From Ligustrum vulgare (Eukaryota; Streptophyta; Magnoliopsida; Lamiales; Oleaceae): DNA of 64,000 nt. Positions 1 through 11,196 of the stretch are shown one piece after another (within the stretch, counting starts at the first letter, position 1; every line of letters begins with the position of its first letter). Made by a program: the position numbers and the translations under genes. The stretch spans positions 18,234,139 through 18,298,138 of the forward strand of contig OY743168.1 of the NCBI GenBank assembly GCA_963555705.1. Direction: 5' to 3'. The notes under the pieces are model-generated. The model had not been told where the DNA came from and searched no databases. It saw nothing but the letters and a program-made list of their open reading frames with translations.

Positions 1-1743
1 ATTCATATCCCTGCTTCTAACTCCAACCCTGTAACTTTAGACAATGTTGACACCCCGATTAGGAGATATCCCCTTCGGAACCATAACCCACCTGATAGGT
101 TGGGTTTTTCAACATCTTCTTCCAATGCTATATTTCCTATCTCTGACTATATTTCTTATCATCGTTTATCTAATACCAACATGGCATTTGCTCTTCAGTT
201 GTCTTCTGTGTCTATTCCTAATCATTTTCAGGAAGCTCTTGATCACCCTAAGTGGAAATGTGCTATGGTAGAAGAAATGAATGCTCTCCAAAAGAACTCT
301 ACTTGGGAGATGGTCTTTTTGCCGTCGGGACAAAGGTCTGTTGGGTGCAAATAGGTGTACTCATTAAAATACAAGTCAGACGGGACCGTGGACAGGTATA
401 AAGCAAGACTGATTGCCAAAGGTTACTCACAGACTTATGGAATTGATTATCAAGAGACTTTTGCTCCAGTAGCTAAGATGAACAAGTTAGAGTCATATTA
501 TCACTGGCGGTCAATCAGGACTGGCCATTGAGGCAATTTGATGTAAAAAATGCATTTCTTCATGGTGATTTGATAGAAGAAGTCTATATGGATCCACCAC
601 CAGGTTTCACTCCTCCAGGGGATAAGGTATGTAAGTCGAAGAAGGCTCTCTATATGGACTAAAAAAATCACCAAGGGCGTGGTTTGGAAGGTTGAGTTGC
701 TCAATGAAGAGGTATGGTTTTAAACAAGCTTTAGCTGATCATACCCTATTTTATAAAAGGGATGGTCGCGATATTACCTTACTTGTTGTGTATGTGGATG
801 ACATGATTGTTACTGGCAGTAATTCTAGTGAAATTGAAAAACTTCAAATTCATCTTACGAAAGAGTTTGAAATGAAAGACTTGTGTGCCCTAAAGTACTT
901 GGGCATTGAGGTATCAAGATCCAAGCAAGGGCTTGTTCTTTCCCAACGTAAGTACGCTCTTGATCTTTTAGCAGAAATTGGTATGTCGGCTTGTGCACCT
1001 GTAGATACACCTATTGAGGTGAACCATGGTTTATCTATTTACCCTGATCATATTCCTACAAACAAAGAGAGATATCAGCAATTGGTAGGAAAATTGATCT
1101 ATTTGACTCACACAAGACCTGATTTGTCATATGCAGTAAGTGTTGTGAGTCAGTTCATGTATAACCCAAGTGATCAGCACATGATTGCAATTAATCGTAT
1201 TTTGGCATATTTAAAGTCTTCTCCAGGTAAGGGCATTTTGTATTCTAAAAGGGGGCATCTAGACATTGTGAGCTACACAGATTCTGATTTCACTAGATCT
1301 AGATTGGATTGGAAATCTACGTCGGGATATGTTTCATTTGTTGGAGGAAATCTTGTTACTTGGAAAAGCAAGAAACAAAATGTGGTTTCATTGTCTAGTG
1401 CAGAGGCAGAATATCGCGCTTTGCATCATGCAACTACCGAGCTTACGTGGTTAAAAATCCTTTTGAGTGAACTTGGTTTTGGTCTGAGCAAACCTATATT
1501 ACTTTTTTGTGACAATACTGCATCTATTGAGATAGCAAACAATCCGGTACAACATGATCGAACGAAACATGTTGAGCTGGACAGAAATTTCATTAAAGAT
1601 AACCTCGACTCCAAGAATATAGAGATTCCATATGTTTAGAGTGCAAATCAACTAGCTGATTTTATGACACATGGAGTGGCTAGTGGTTTATTCTATACAT
1701 CGATATCCAAGTTGGGCATGTGTGATATCTATGCACCAACTTG
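1..1743 (+). pseudogene. Ty1-copia pol remnant (reverse transcriptase and RNase H)
   Basis: This is the 3' part of a copia polyprotein; the element begins left of the window. Reading frames in order give a linker (IRRYPLRNHNPP near 55-95), the start of the RVT_2 reverse transcriptase (DHPKWKCAMVEEMNAL near 241-285, then [13 protein letters not shown] near 395-435), the catalytic YVDD at 791-802, and an RNase H with SYTDSDF, LSSAEAEYRAL and FCDNTASIEIA. The longest open stretch is 692-1639. The gene is dead: there is a stop near 352, a frameshift near 490, a two-base insertion near 650 that breaks the [13 protein letters not shown] motif, and a stop at about 1637 just before the ANQLADF tail. 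It lies on the same strand as the IST1-like gene downstream. Confidence 0.92.
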
Positions 1744-1751
1744 AGGAGGAG

Positions 1752-1897
1752 TGTTGAAATGTACATACTTCTACTATTGTACCGATATAGTATCTAATAG
1801 TTGTTAGGGACTAGTTTTGGTAATTGTTGTAATATCCTTGTATATACCCAAGTTCAAGTGAATGAAAAGTTGAGTTCTATTCTCGAAATATTCTACA
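1752..1897 (+). repeat. 3' LTR of the copia element
   Basis: The LTR starts TGTTGAAATG directly after a purine-rich tract (GAGGAGGAG, 1743-1751) and ends TTCTACA, giving TGT...ACA termini. At about 146 bp it is short, which is usual in several plant copia lineages. The 5' LTR is outside the window, so neither the pair nor a target duplication can be checked. Confidence 0.7.
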
Positions 1898-3238
1898 TCA
1901 ACTAATGATGTGTTCCCAGGTGGTGTGGTTAAGGTTTCCTTTCCCAGATTTGCCATCTGTTTTTCAACTTTTGATAATTGTCGCTGAGGTTTCATAGTAG
2001 CAATTTTTTCCCGTCATCAAGGGGCATTTGAGCTTTTGTTGTGTCCTTAATCTATTTTTTTGCAGAATTACCCTTTGTTGTAGTTCTATGAGCTAATTTG
2101 TTTGTGCAGAGAACAAACGATTGTTTTTGTTTGAATTGAAAAACTAATGCTGAATTCTTCGGGATATAATATTTACTACATAAAAAATGTACCCTGTATG
2201 CTTGCTTCCTTGATGTTTTGTCACTTGTATCCCCATATCTACAACTCCATTTTGTATTGGATCAAGGCAGTCAAGTCTTTCGTTCATCAACTCTTCCTTG
2301 AATCCCAATTATGGTTTCAACAAACTATTCCTTCTCTGTGTATACCTCTCTACCTAAGTAAACTTTCTTCAATAAATACTGACAAAAAGTTCTGAGCTAT
2401 ATTATTTCTGACTTGAAATATCTTAGCTAGGTTGTCAAAATTAAGTAGACAACATTGGTTTTAAATCAATTCTAGTTGGCCTGGCTATAGAAAAGTAACT
2501 TGAGTTGACCTGATTTATACATGTCCATAGTCTATCTCGATCCAACTACAAGACAGTGCAAACTTATTTTTGGGTACAAAAGATAATAATACGAACCTGT
2601 AATCTAGGCTTTCATTTCATATAACAGAGCATTAAATTTAACCTGTCGTTCTTTCATCAAATGAGTGGTCACTTGTCAGGAATTGTTGTTTGGTATAAGA
2701 CAAGGATATTAACCTCCATGGCTCTAGTAAGAGTTAAAAAAATAACATGTATTTCCTGATTGTACCGAATTTTATCAGAGAAAAATTAAAGGAATTTGAA
2801 AAAAATGTGTTTACTTCCCAGTTTCCCATGTTTGTTGGAAATTTTGGTTGGATGAAAAAAATAAATGGATTGTAAAAATTAGAGTATCTAAACTGTGTTC
2901 AGCTTGTCTGGGGTAGACTAATATACCCAATAAAACTTGTTTTGAAGCTTTCCAGTACTACCTTGAGCATTTCTGTGTTTTTGTTTTCTTTCTCTGCCTC
3001 CCCCTGCTCCCCCTCTCTTTTGGGTGTTATATATGTGTGCGGTGGGATAGGGAGTAGGTTGTACTTATAATGTTGATGTAGCCAGGTTACTGAAAGTTGG
3101 GGTTACATGAAATATTTTTCCTTCTTTTATAGAGGTTTTGTCATTACTTTCACTGTTTATTCAATATTACTGACTCTGCCACTGAGGTAATCTGAACTTC
3201 GCCAACCTGTTCTATGAACTAATCTTTACAATGTTCAG
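1898..3238 (+). other. Probable intron of the IST1-like gene
   Basis: No IST1 exon could be found here, although about 100 N-terminal residues of the domain are missing upstream of 3239. The stretch is AT-rich and lacks sustained coding sequence. It ends in a good acceptor (tacaatgttcag, 3227-3238) in the right phase for the next exon. The simplest reading is an intron that also contains the copia element at its left. The alternative is a 5'-truncated gene copy. Confidence 0.55.
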
Positions 3239-4652
3239 GGAGTGTCCACTAGACTTGAAAGAAGCAATTTCTAGTGTATGCTTTGCTGCACCAAGGTGCG
3301 CCGATCTCCCAGAATTACTGCAGGTTCAAATGCTGTTTGCTGGCAAATATGGAAAAGAATTTGTTTCTTCTGCAACTGAGCTAATGCCAGAATGTGGCGT
3401 AAATCGCCAGGTTGCATAAATTGTCATCTTCTGGCATTTTGATTCAGAAATTTAAACTTGTTACTCTTCTTATTTCTTGTGACATTTTATACACTTGCAG
3501 TTGGTGGAGTTGTTATCTGTTCGAGCTCCTGCTCCTAATGTGAAACTGAAGCTGCTTAAGGAAATTGCTGAGGAGCATGAGCTAGACTGGGATCCAAGTG
3601 CATCTGAAACTGAATTGCTGAAGCCACATGAAGACTTGCTGGTACTGATTAGTGATTACTATTGCCTTAAGACCAATTGTATCTTCTTGCCTGATGTGTG
3701 TTCCCTTCCTTTATAGAGTGGTTTGACACAATTTGTCAGTGGTTCTAAGGTGCCTGTTCACAAAGAGAAACATGATGAACCACTCAATTCTGCTTCTAAA
3801 CAAGACACGGAAAAACAATCAGATTCCGATGCTGATTTTGAAATATTAGATTTTCCCGAAGTTCCTGAGCAGCCGTTACAATCGAGTAAAGGGACCCTCT
3901 CGGCACCAGAAATGCTTACTTTTCCTGCCTCTGCCCTATCTGATAGTTATGAAGAAGATTCGGAACCTTATGGAGATAGCAAAAGTCCGTCAGAAGTCTT
4001 GGTGGAGAAATCATTTAGCAGGGACCTCGATTCCCCCAATACTTCGTTGGGTCCAGTGGAAGACAAACAGTTTGTGCCATTCATGTCTCCTCCATCACAG
4101 TCTTCTGCATCGGTTCCTGTGAGACAAGTCAATGTACCTCCCCCTGTCGTGGGGATCAAAAGCGAGAACAATGTGGATTTACAGGATGTCCTGGCTGCTG
4201 CACTGGAGGCTGCTGATAGTGCTGAGCGTGCAGCAGCTGCTGCCCGCTCCGCAGCTAGCCTTGCTCAGCTTAGAATCAGTGAATTTGTCAAGAAAAATAA
4301 TGATGAGTTTTCAGATGATAGAGTTGAAAACCCTTTTCATGATAACAAAGCCAAGTTGGGGGACGTAGAAAAGCCCATCTTGGATAATCAAAGTTCATTT
4401 GGTTCTGACAGTGTTTTGGGTTCTCCTGGCATACATCTGGTGGCAAGCCTTACTTCCAAAGGGGAAGGGAATACCTTCTCATCAAACAATCATGTTGTCA
4501 GCCCCGGTACTGCTCACCAACCTCAGAGATTACCTTCAATGGACGACGAGACATTTCTCTCATACCCAAACCTGTTCACCAGGCAAAGCTCAAATCTTAG
4601 TTCTCATGCTCAGTCATATACAGAAAATTCCAGATCAATCCAGGATCAGTAA
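3239..4652 (+). CDS. IST1-like protein (regulator of Vps4 / MVB pathway), 3' exons
   Basis: Three exons splice in phase: 3239-3410, 3501-3641 and 3717-4652 (stop TAA 4650-4652). The first two encode the C-terminal half of the IST1 domain, with motifs ECPLDLKEAISSVCFAAPRC, LLQVQMLFAGKYGKEF, LMPECGVNRQ and LKLLKEIAEEHELDWDP, which are very conserved in plant IST1-like proteins. The last exon encodes a long, acidic, Ser/Pro-rich low-complexity tail (DADFEILDFPEVPEQP) and an alanine-rich helix (LAAALEAADSAERAAAAARS) also typical of plant members. In the family, IST1 proteins bind ESCRT-III/CHMP1 and Vps4/SKD1 and modulate multivesicular-body sorting; this is family knowledge and is not shown here. 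The N-terminal exons, normally about 100 residues, are not between the copia element and 3239, so they lie left of the window or are lost. The first base of exon 3239 completes an Arg codon. Confidence 0.93.
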
Positions 4653-4780
4653 GGTTGAGTTTTCATTTGGCGATCCTTTGTCCCCGTTTTCTCCTATTTT
4701 CCCACTGGTCGGGGCATTGTGTGAAATTCGCATAATATTGAAATAATACACTGTATTTAGTAATGGTCCGAGTGTTCGAT

Positions 4781-4786
4781 AATAAA
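4781..4786 (+). terminator. Candidate polyadenylation signal of the IST1-like gene
   Basis: AATAAA lies about 130 bp downstream of the stop codon, in an AT-rich 3' flank. This is the best canonical match. Plant poly(A) signals are loose, so the position is a suggestion. Confidence 0.4.
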
Positions 4787-4895
4787 ATAGTTTTCTATGT
4801 TTGTTAGTCCGCTTTGTGAAACTGGAATAAGAATATGTTTGCCCATATCACAACTTGTAGACATTTCTTCCCTCCCTCCATCGCTTCCTGGGCGT

Positions 4896-5349
4896 TAGGG
4901 ATGACAAAAAAATTCGAAGGACCCGAAATTACCCGCCCCGCGCCCGTGACCCGGTAATTTTTTTTATTTTTTTTTTAAATAATGAAATGAGAAATTAAAA
5001 TAAATTTGATGGAAGTCCAGAAGAATTGAATTTTGGTGAAATTTAGGAATATGAGAATATACAACCACTATACCATTATATTGTTTATTGATTTTTTTCT
5101 TTAAATATATATATATATATATATTATTTTTAAAGGTCAAACTTAAAAACTCTAACTAGTTCAACGCTTAAATTTTTCACGTGAAATTTTATTACCCATT
5201 TATTTATTAAAAAAAAAAAAATCGAGTCATTAGCGGGGCGACCAAAAAATCGGGTCATTAGCGGGGAGGGAGGTCGCCCCGCTCCGACCCGCCACTTCGC
5301 GGGTCGCGGGGCGGGGTTACATGTTTTCCCCGACCCATTGCCATATGTA
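4896..5349. mobile_element. hAT-type non-autonomous element with GC-rich ends
   Basis: The element is flanked by a perfect 8-bp direct repeat, CTGGGCGT (4888-4895 and 5350-5357). Its termini are TAGGGATGACAA and, on the reverse strand, TACATATGGCAA. Inside the ends are complementary GC-rich blocks (ACCCGCCCCGCGCCCG on the left, GCGGGTCGCGGGGCGGGG on the right) around an AT-rich centre with an (AT)n run near 5107-5121. An 8-bp duplication with these ends fits the hAT superfamily. There is no transposase. Confidence 0.85.
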
Positions 5350-5357
5350 CTGGGCGT

Positions 5358-6314
5358 CAACAATGACACCACCATCCTGCAGAAGTGCAGGCTATATCAT
5401 GAGGTGGCTGATAAAAGTTAATGTAATATATAGTCGAAAAATTGATAAAAAAATATGAAGAATAAAAATGAATTTGAGAAAAAATGGTGGCCGAAGAGTT
5501 CTTAGTTACCAAGTTATGGCGGCATATTTATATCCTCTTGTATTAATGATGACAATAATAATATTGGAAGTACAATTAAAATATTTGTGCCTTATTTTTA
5601 ACATCCAACAAGGCCGACCGGTCTAGTTAGACTAATCAGATGTGAACTCTTGCTGATATAGATATTGAAAATTAACATTTGCTTGGGATTAGCCTACATC
5701 TTGGGGAGTAATAAGTTTGAATATGATGTTTTAGAATTGTTCTATTGTCCGTGATGGACAATATAAAAAAATCCCGTTTATTAGAGGGAACCCACACGTG
5801 GGTTTCATTTCGTAGGTTCTCAACAAATACTGTAATAATATGTTATTCATGACGGACAATAGATTCGGACGGTACGATGTTGTATAAAGAAAGCATTTCA
5901 TGAAATAAAGGATGCCCTAACATTGTTATCTGTTCTACATTAAAAACTTTAACACCATTGCATCTTGTTTACTTATTATTATTATTTACAATCCATGTGG
6001 GATTTTGGTCAGGTTACTTCATGTTTCAGAATCACTTGATAATTAGGATGGTTAAATAAAAAAGAAAATAAAAAATTGGGTATTTTTCTCAAACCCTATT
6101 GTAGTGTTTAAAATTTGAAACATGCATGGGAGGACACATCACTATCCAACTAGGCATGAAGCAAAGAGAAGAAAGTTCATTCAATCCTAACTCTCATCTT
6201 CACGTTTATGACAGCCCTTCTTCTCCTTGCAGTAACTCCTTCCATTAATTATGATTCACTGCGATATATCTATGCACCTACATACATATACAAAAATAAG
6301 AAAAAAAAAGGAGA
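5358..6314. other. Intergenic stretch, no gene seen
   Basis: AT-rich sequence between two hAT-type elements. Apart from the small inverted-repeat element at 5742-5862, I see no coding, RNA or repeat structure that I can support. Confidence 0.5.
5742..5862. mobile_element. Small inverted-repeat element (MITE-like), 121 bp
   Basis: The ends CTATTGTCCGTGATG and, on the reverse strand, CTATTGTCCGTCATG match at 14 of 15 positions. The interior includes a second small palindrome (CCCACACGTGGG near 5790-5801). No convincing target duplication is visible, so the superfamily is unassigned. Confidence 0.5.
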
Positions 6315-6322
6315 GTTAAGAG

Positions 6323-6960
6323 TAGGGACGTAGCCAGGATTCAAATCTTGCGGGAGCGAAAATACGGGGGGTGGAGGAGGGCGGGCCCCCTCCCGGGGTT
6401 TTTTTTTTATTTTAACTAAGAGCATTGAAAACGACGATTTTGAGTATCAAAATAAGCAAGTTAGATTTACTGATCAAAAAGACAATCAGTTTGTCGATAC
6501 AAAAATAATTTGTCCATCTATTTATCTAACGCTATACAAATTGAAAAACATGAACGTTAGATGAACGTAAAAAAGATAAAAAGTAAACTGCCTATCTATA
6601 TAATAGATGGTAGAGATGACTTAGACATCTGAAATTGGTCTCTCCTTGTTCTCATCAATAAGAGAATCTAATGAAAAAATATCAACAATCTCCTTCTCTA
6701 TATACATAAGCATGGTACTGGACAAAAAATTATTTTTCATTCTATTACGCAACTTTGTCTTAAGACTTTTGTATTGTTGAATTTTAAAGTTTAAGTTATT
6801 GGGTCAATATTTATCAATTAAAAAAAATTCAAAATTTTGTGGGAACGAGTCAAAATTTTTGCTGGAGCGAAACTAAAAAATACATTACAAATTAATTAGG
6901 AATAGTAGACCGACGGACAATGTTGAGGGGGCGACCCGCCCCCCTCTAACTCCATCCCTG
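6323..6960. mobile_element. hAT-type non-autonomous element, 638 bp
   Basis: A perfect 8-bp duplication GTTAAGAG flanks it (6315-6322 and 6961-6968). The termini are TAGGGACGTAGCCAGGATTC and, on the reverse strand, CAGGGATGGAGTTAGAGGGG. The GC-rich ends and AT-rich body resemble Tip100-like hAT derivatives common in plants. No transposase coding remains. Confidence 0.85.
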
Positions 6961-7326
6961 GTTAAGAGTCAAGGATCAATCAGGTGAAAAACTTGTAGGT
7001 TCTTAGATGATTTTAAGAACCGTCTAGTCCATTCTGATTGTGTTAGTCAATTAGTCTATGAGTTTTCCTATTGACTCCAAATATATTATTGATATTTATC
7101 AAATTAAATTATTTTTCTATGTATATATATAGGATATATGTCGTGATATTCATAATTATGTTCAACTTTATTTATTCGATGGTTGTACTTGTCTAATAAA
7201 TGTACATATTATTCTAGGTTTATTATTTTGGGTAACTCACTATAACATGTGAAGCTCTTTCAAAAGTTGGCCGTGTATCATGTGAAGGGACATTAATATT
7301 TAATAGCCCCACCCCACCTCGTATAT

Positions 7327-7333
7327 TATAAAT
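7327..7333 (+). promoter_or_regulatory. Candidate TATA box of the EPF2-like gene
   Basis: TATAAAT lies 77 bp upstream of the start codon at 7410, with a pyrimidine-rich stretch between them. The position is compatible with a short 5' UTR. Confidence 0.4.
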
Positions 7334-7409
7334 CTTGTCCCATTTGACTTCCCTTTTCAATGCAATATTTTCATGTTATTCAAAATAGACTTTTCTTTTT
7401 TTGTAAGAA

Positions 7410-8457
7410 ATGAAGAAAACACTGTCTATTGCTGTTTTTATGTTGATACTTGCCACTGGACACACACTTCGGCCTTACCTTTGTAAGTGCAAATTTCTCG
7501 TTTTAAAGGTTCCTTTTATTTATACTAGCAAAATTTTTACTTTGATATACGTAAATTTTTGTCGTGACAATTATTTCTATGATTGTTAGTCGAAAAGGGC
7601 TCGTCGAAAGACTTTTCAAGACAAATGGTCCACCAAAACAAAGGTCCTTTCAATGACCCAAGTCAAATGTCTCCAAAGGTATGTTTCCCAAATCAGTTAC
7701 ATTAACTACACTTTTATAACACGTTCGATAGTGAGGATTACATAAAATTCGATTATAATAGAGTTTTGTTCGATAGGTAGTTTAAATTGATTATTTGGAT
7801 TTTTAGATAAAATGTGTTGTTAAAAATTGAAGAAAGAAAATGTATATGATTAAACAGTGATTTGAGAAATTGTACAGTTTAAATTTCTAGTTTAAACTAG
7901 TAGCCGAACAGAGGCTAAAGAACGAAAAGATGTTAAAGTCTTATTCATTATACCGTTTAATTCAAATATTTGGACTCATCATAAACTTATTCATCAATGA
8001 AGTGACGTATCATGTCATCGGTGCTTAGTATGTAATTTTTCTACAAAACTAAACACGATTACGAAAGAAACAAATAATATTTTCTCGCTTTCTTGTACAA
8101 TAGTGCCGAGTAGTCGATACAAAAAATGCGCTACATGTCTATTTTTCATCTTATCTATGGTTATATAAGGCAAAAGTCATACAAATTCATTCTCTTATTC
8201 CTTCCAATACATGTGTTGATTATTGTCTTTAAAATATATCCTTACATTACATGACCGGACAGGAGAAAACAAAGAGAGACGGACTAGGAATGGAACTGTA
8301 TCCAACGGGGTCGAGCTTGCCGGATTGTTCGCATGCATGTGGGCCGTGCGTCCCTTGCAAGAGGGTGATGGTGAGTTCCAAGTGCTCGACCGAGTCGTGT
8401 CCCGTCGTCTACAGGTGCATGTGTAAAGGAAAATACTACCATGTCCCCTCCAATTGA
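7410..8457 (+). CDS. EPF2: EPF2-like secreted cysteine-rich peptide (stomatal patterning family)
   Basis: Three small exons, 7410-7482, 7590-7678 and 8263-8457, splice in phase with GT/AG borders into 118 codons plus the stop (8455-8457). The N-terminus MKKTLSIAVFMLILATGHT is a classic signal peptide. Exon 2 adds a polar propeptide. Exon 3 encodes the mature domain beginning near GMELYPTGSSLPDCSHACG and ending CMCKGKYYHVPSN. It has eight cysteines (DC, HAC, GPC, VPC, SKC, ESC, YRC, MC), as in EPF1/EPF2. In Arabidopsis, EPF2 is an apoplastic ligand of ERECTA-family receptors and TMM that limits entry into the stomatal lineage; function here is inferred from the family. The length matches EPF2 (about 120 residues). 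Intron 2 (584 bp) holds a decayed Tourist-like MITE. A gypsy relic starts about 90 bp after the stop. EPF1 is the main alternative; the YPTGSSLPDCS start favours EPF2. Confidence 0.92.
7720..7914. mobile_element. Decayed Tourist-like MITE inside intron 2 of the EPF2-like gene
   Basis: The right end CGAACAGAGGC followed by TAA matches the terminal motif shared by several better-preserved copies in the window (for example 45317-45481). The interior has the family's GTTAAAAATTGAAGAAAG and GTGATTTGAGAAATTG segments. The left end is badly eroded, so the start is approximate. Confidence 0.4.
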
Positions 8458-8545
8458 CACAATTAATTGCAGACAGCTCACTGTTTTTGAAGTGTGTATG
8501 CCTAGCTGTGGAAAGATTATTACAGTTTGCTTAAATTTGTCTTAG

Positions 8546-8920
8546 GTTAATCTTGTAGGACAAAACCAAGTTGGTAAGAATTTGGATTACTTTGCTATTT
8601 CGACTAATATTAGTTTCCTATCATTAGCGTATTTATTTTTATTTATTGTAGTTGTAATATGTTTTATCTCTTTTTTTAGAATATGAGTCATTTTCTTTAT
8701 TGGTTAGAATATGATTTCTTCTTTGTCTTACATTAGGATTTTAGCTTGTTTCGTTGTATTATAACAGGATTAAGGAATAAATTTGTCTATGAATACAAAG
8801 GCATTACACACTTTTTCGATGAATTCATAAATAAATTCAATACAAGAGATTATTCCTTAAAAAATTCTTAGTTTTTTAAAGCTTTATTCTTGTTTCAAGA
8901 ATTCTAATGTCGCTTTCACA
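8546..8920 (+). repeat. 5' LTR of a decayed Ty3-gypsy element
   Basis: This segment resembles 10634 onward: both contain a GACCAAGTT(T)GGTAA-like stretch, then GATTTGGAT and TTTGCTATTTC, then ATTGTAATATGTTTTAT. It ends TTTCACA just before a primer-binding site. The left border is approximate because the termini have diverged. Confidence 0.65.
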
Positions 8921-10633
8921 CCAAATTGGTATTAGAGTAGGATTTTTCCTTGGTTAATGGTTACTTATGACGGTAATGGTATGCATCTTCCCGACAATGA
9001 TTGGAAAATTGCAAAATCAACATTGGTCCATAATTTGGAAATAAGAATGGATATATTTAAAGACAAAAAATTGCAAACTTAAACTGTTATGAATGTTAAA
9101 TGCATCAACAAAGCCTAGAACAAAGCTATAGGTGGCTAGAAAATTTTCTCCCAGCTAAGTTTGAACACACAAAAATTATGAATGAACCTACGAAGGTCTA
9201 TCAAAAAGATATAAGATAATCCAATTTGAAGAGCAATAAGATTTTTAGAACGCGGCGTCGCGGTCGATGCACCATCAACGATAAAGCATGCAACTTGAGA
9301 ATAAATCACAAGAGTAGTGAAAACTTGGTATTCAAATCATTTGTGGAAGCCTTAAATTTGAAACCCAAAAAATCTCATCTTACTATCAAGCTTTACAAGT
9401 AAATATGGGGCAAGAAATTCAAAATATGGAGGTATATGAAATTTCACTCTCTCTTGGTAAGTCCTATAAAGATAAGATTGTGTGTAACGTGGCAGAAATT
9501 GATGATTGTCATATGCTTTGGGGACAACTTTTGTACTGTAACATATATATGTTTAGGTCATACAACAAGAAGATTGTTTTGGTGTTACGTGATTAGTAAT
9601 TTGTGAAAATGTTGTAAAAAAAAGGGAAGAAGATTTATAAGGAAGATGATGAGGTAAAAAAAGATGTTAAATGTTTTTAAACACAATACTACAATAAAAG
9701 GTAGAAAAATGTATCCAAGTTGAAAATTTGAGACCTACTGATCCCTTATTCATGAAAATTGCAATTAAAGGCCCCAAGATTGAGCCGCACTCCAATGATC
9801 AACAAATTGAAACAAGAGAGGAATAAATTAAACTTTCGAAACATGAAGGAATCAAAGGATTTGACCATGGCGAATTTACATCATTGCGTGTTACATCCAT
9901 TAGGGCCTCTGGTTTGGCAACTTGCATGAAAGCTTCTTAAGGAACTGATGCGAAGTCATGTACTTCTAGTAAAAGTGAATATTCTTCTCTAGACCATTAA
10001 CAAGTTTTGCAAGATGGTATACGTCTTATGAGAAATTCTTTAATGTTTGGTATGAAAATTAATTATGAGCATATTCTGGACAAGTACAATGAAAGCATGT
10101 TCAAAGTTGGTAGTACAATTGTAAGGAGACTTTTTAAGGAAGACGAAATTGATAAAGTTAGACATTTAGATGTTGCCATACAGATGATACAACGGAGTTA
10201 TTGCTTCCTTCTGAAAATTGCTTGGCTGGGAGAAGCTATGCCAATTCGCAGGAATGTAGAGATTTATCACAAACCAATGCACTTGAAGTTGTGGATTGGT
10301 TTCTCGTATGATAAGGAATTTGACATTAAAACGGTCTCCAGGAATAAGTCAGAGGTTGTCTAAAGTGCAAAAGGAACTTGACGTTTGGGCATGAGTGTGT
10401 TTCTCAAAAGTATAGATGGAAAGCACGGTGTATATGATCAGGCTGATTTCAAGTTGAATTTTGACCGACGACTGATTTTTTACCCCAAAGATTCATGCAA
10501 TTGTAGAGAATAAAGAGATGGACATGTAGTTATTATGCGACGTGATTGAAAATTTTGAATATTTTCCTCTCAATTGTTTGATTTTATTTCTTTAACAAAA
10601 CTTGAGGACAAGTTTTATTCAAGTGGAGGGAAT
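8921..10633 (+). pseudogene. Internal region of a Ty3-gypsy relic with protease fragment
   Basis: A methionine-initiator-type primer site (TGGTATTAGAGTAGG, 8927-8941) follows the LTR. Around 9402-9560 the reading frame ISLSLGKSYKDKIVCNVAEI then DDCHMLWGQL matches the C-terminal part of plant gypsy proteases (…GKxYKDxIVCDVxxMDxCHLLLGRPW in the family). Neither reverse transcriptase nor integrase is present, so most of pol has been deleted. The open frame at 10007-10363 is not recognised. The region ends in a typical gypsy tail, ACTTGAGGACAAG then AAGTGGAGGG, the polypurine tract before the 3' LTR. Many stops and frameshifts show an old insertion. Confidence 0.7.
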
Positions 10634-10755
10634 TGATACGAGGACGAGACCAAGTTTGGTAATGATTTGGATCAATTTGCTATTTCAAGTAATATTATTT
10701 TCATATATTCGTTTTTATTTATTTTAATTGTAATATGTTTTATTTTTTGTCTGTT
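10634..10755 (+). repeat. 3' LTR (recognisable part) of the gypsy relic
   Basis: It starts TGATACGAGG after the purine tract and aligns with the left LTR over about 120 bp. After about 10755 the two copies stop matching (a GC-richer stretch CCCCTCACACTTTCGTCC follows), so the 3' LTR is truncated or interrupted. Confidence 0.6.
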
Positions 10756-11196
10756 TGCCCCTCACACTTTCGTCCGATCCCTTTTAATTATTAGCACGAG
10801 CGAAACAACACCCGCACGAAATAAAAACCTACCCCCAAGATTTAGTGACCAATTTCGTAGTTTCATACTTATTTATTAAATAAATAAGATATTAAATTCT
10901 CTTCGCTAACGAGTATTTACGATTGAATTTTCACCTCCTGCATCTGTTATGATGTGTTGGTATGTATATTATATTAAAGAAGACAAGCATTTGAAACAAT
11001 ATGTTACGATAAAAGATATCAACCAAAACATGCTTGTTATTACTTACTGGTGCATTTCTCAGTGGACCAAGTTCTCGTGCAAGAACTACAAGTTTCTAGT
11101 CTCGAGATATAGAAACCTAATAAAGACCATAATCGAATGACTCAAATCATAAGAAGTTCCAAGTTATATTTCCAACTGCATGCACATAAAACATGA
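10756..11196. other. Intergenic stretch, no gene seen
   Basis: AT-rich sequence between the gypsy relic and the 3' end of the oxidoreductase gene. It presumably includes that gene's 3' UTR next to 11196. No further structure is supported. Confidence 0.45.

Noticed and set aside
7410..8457. Defensin-like protein instead of EPF
   Set aside because: The cysteine spacing with SLPDCSHACGPCVPC and the YYHVPS end are those of EPF1/EPF2; the defensin alpha-core pattern is absent.
8223..8481. Single-exon peptide or antisense frame in the EPF2-like third exon
   Set aside because: The plus frame starting at 8251 begins in intron sequence before the acceptor at 8262, and the other frames are shadows of the real exon.
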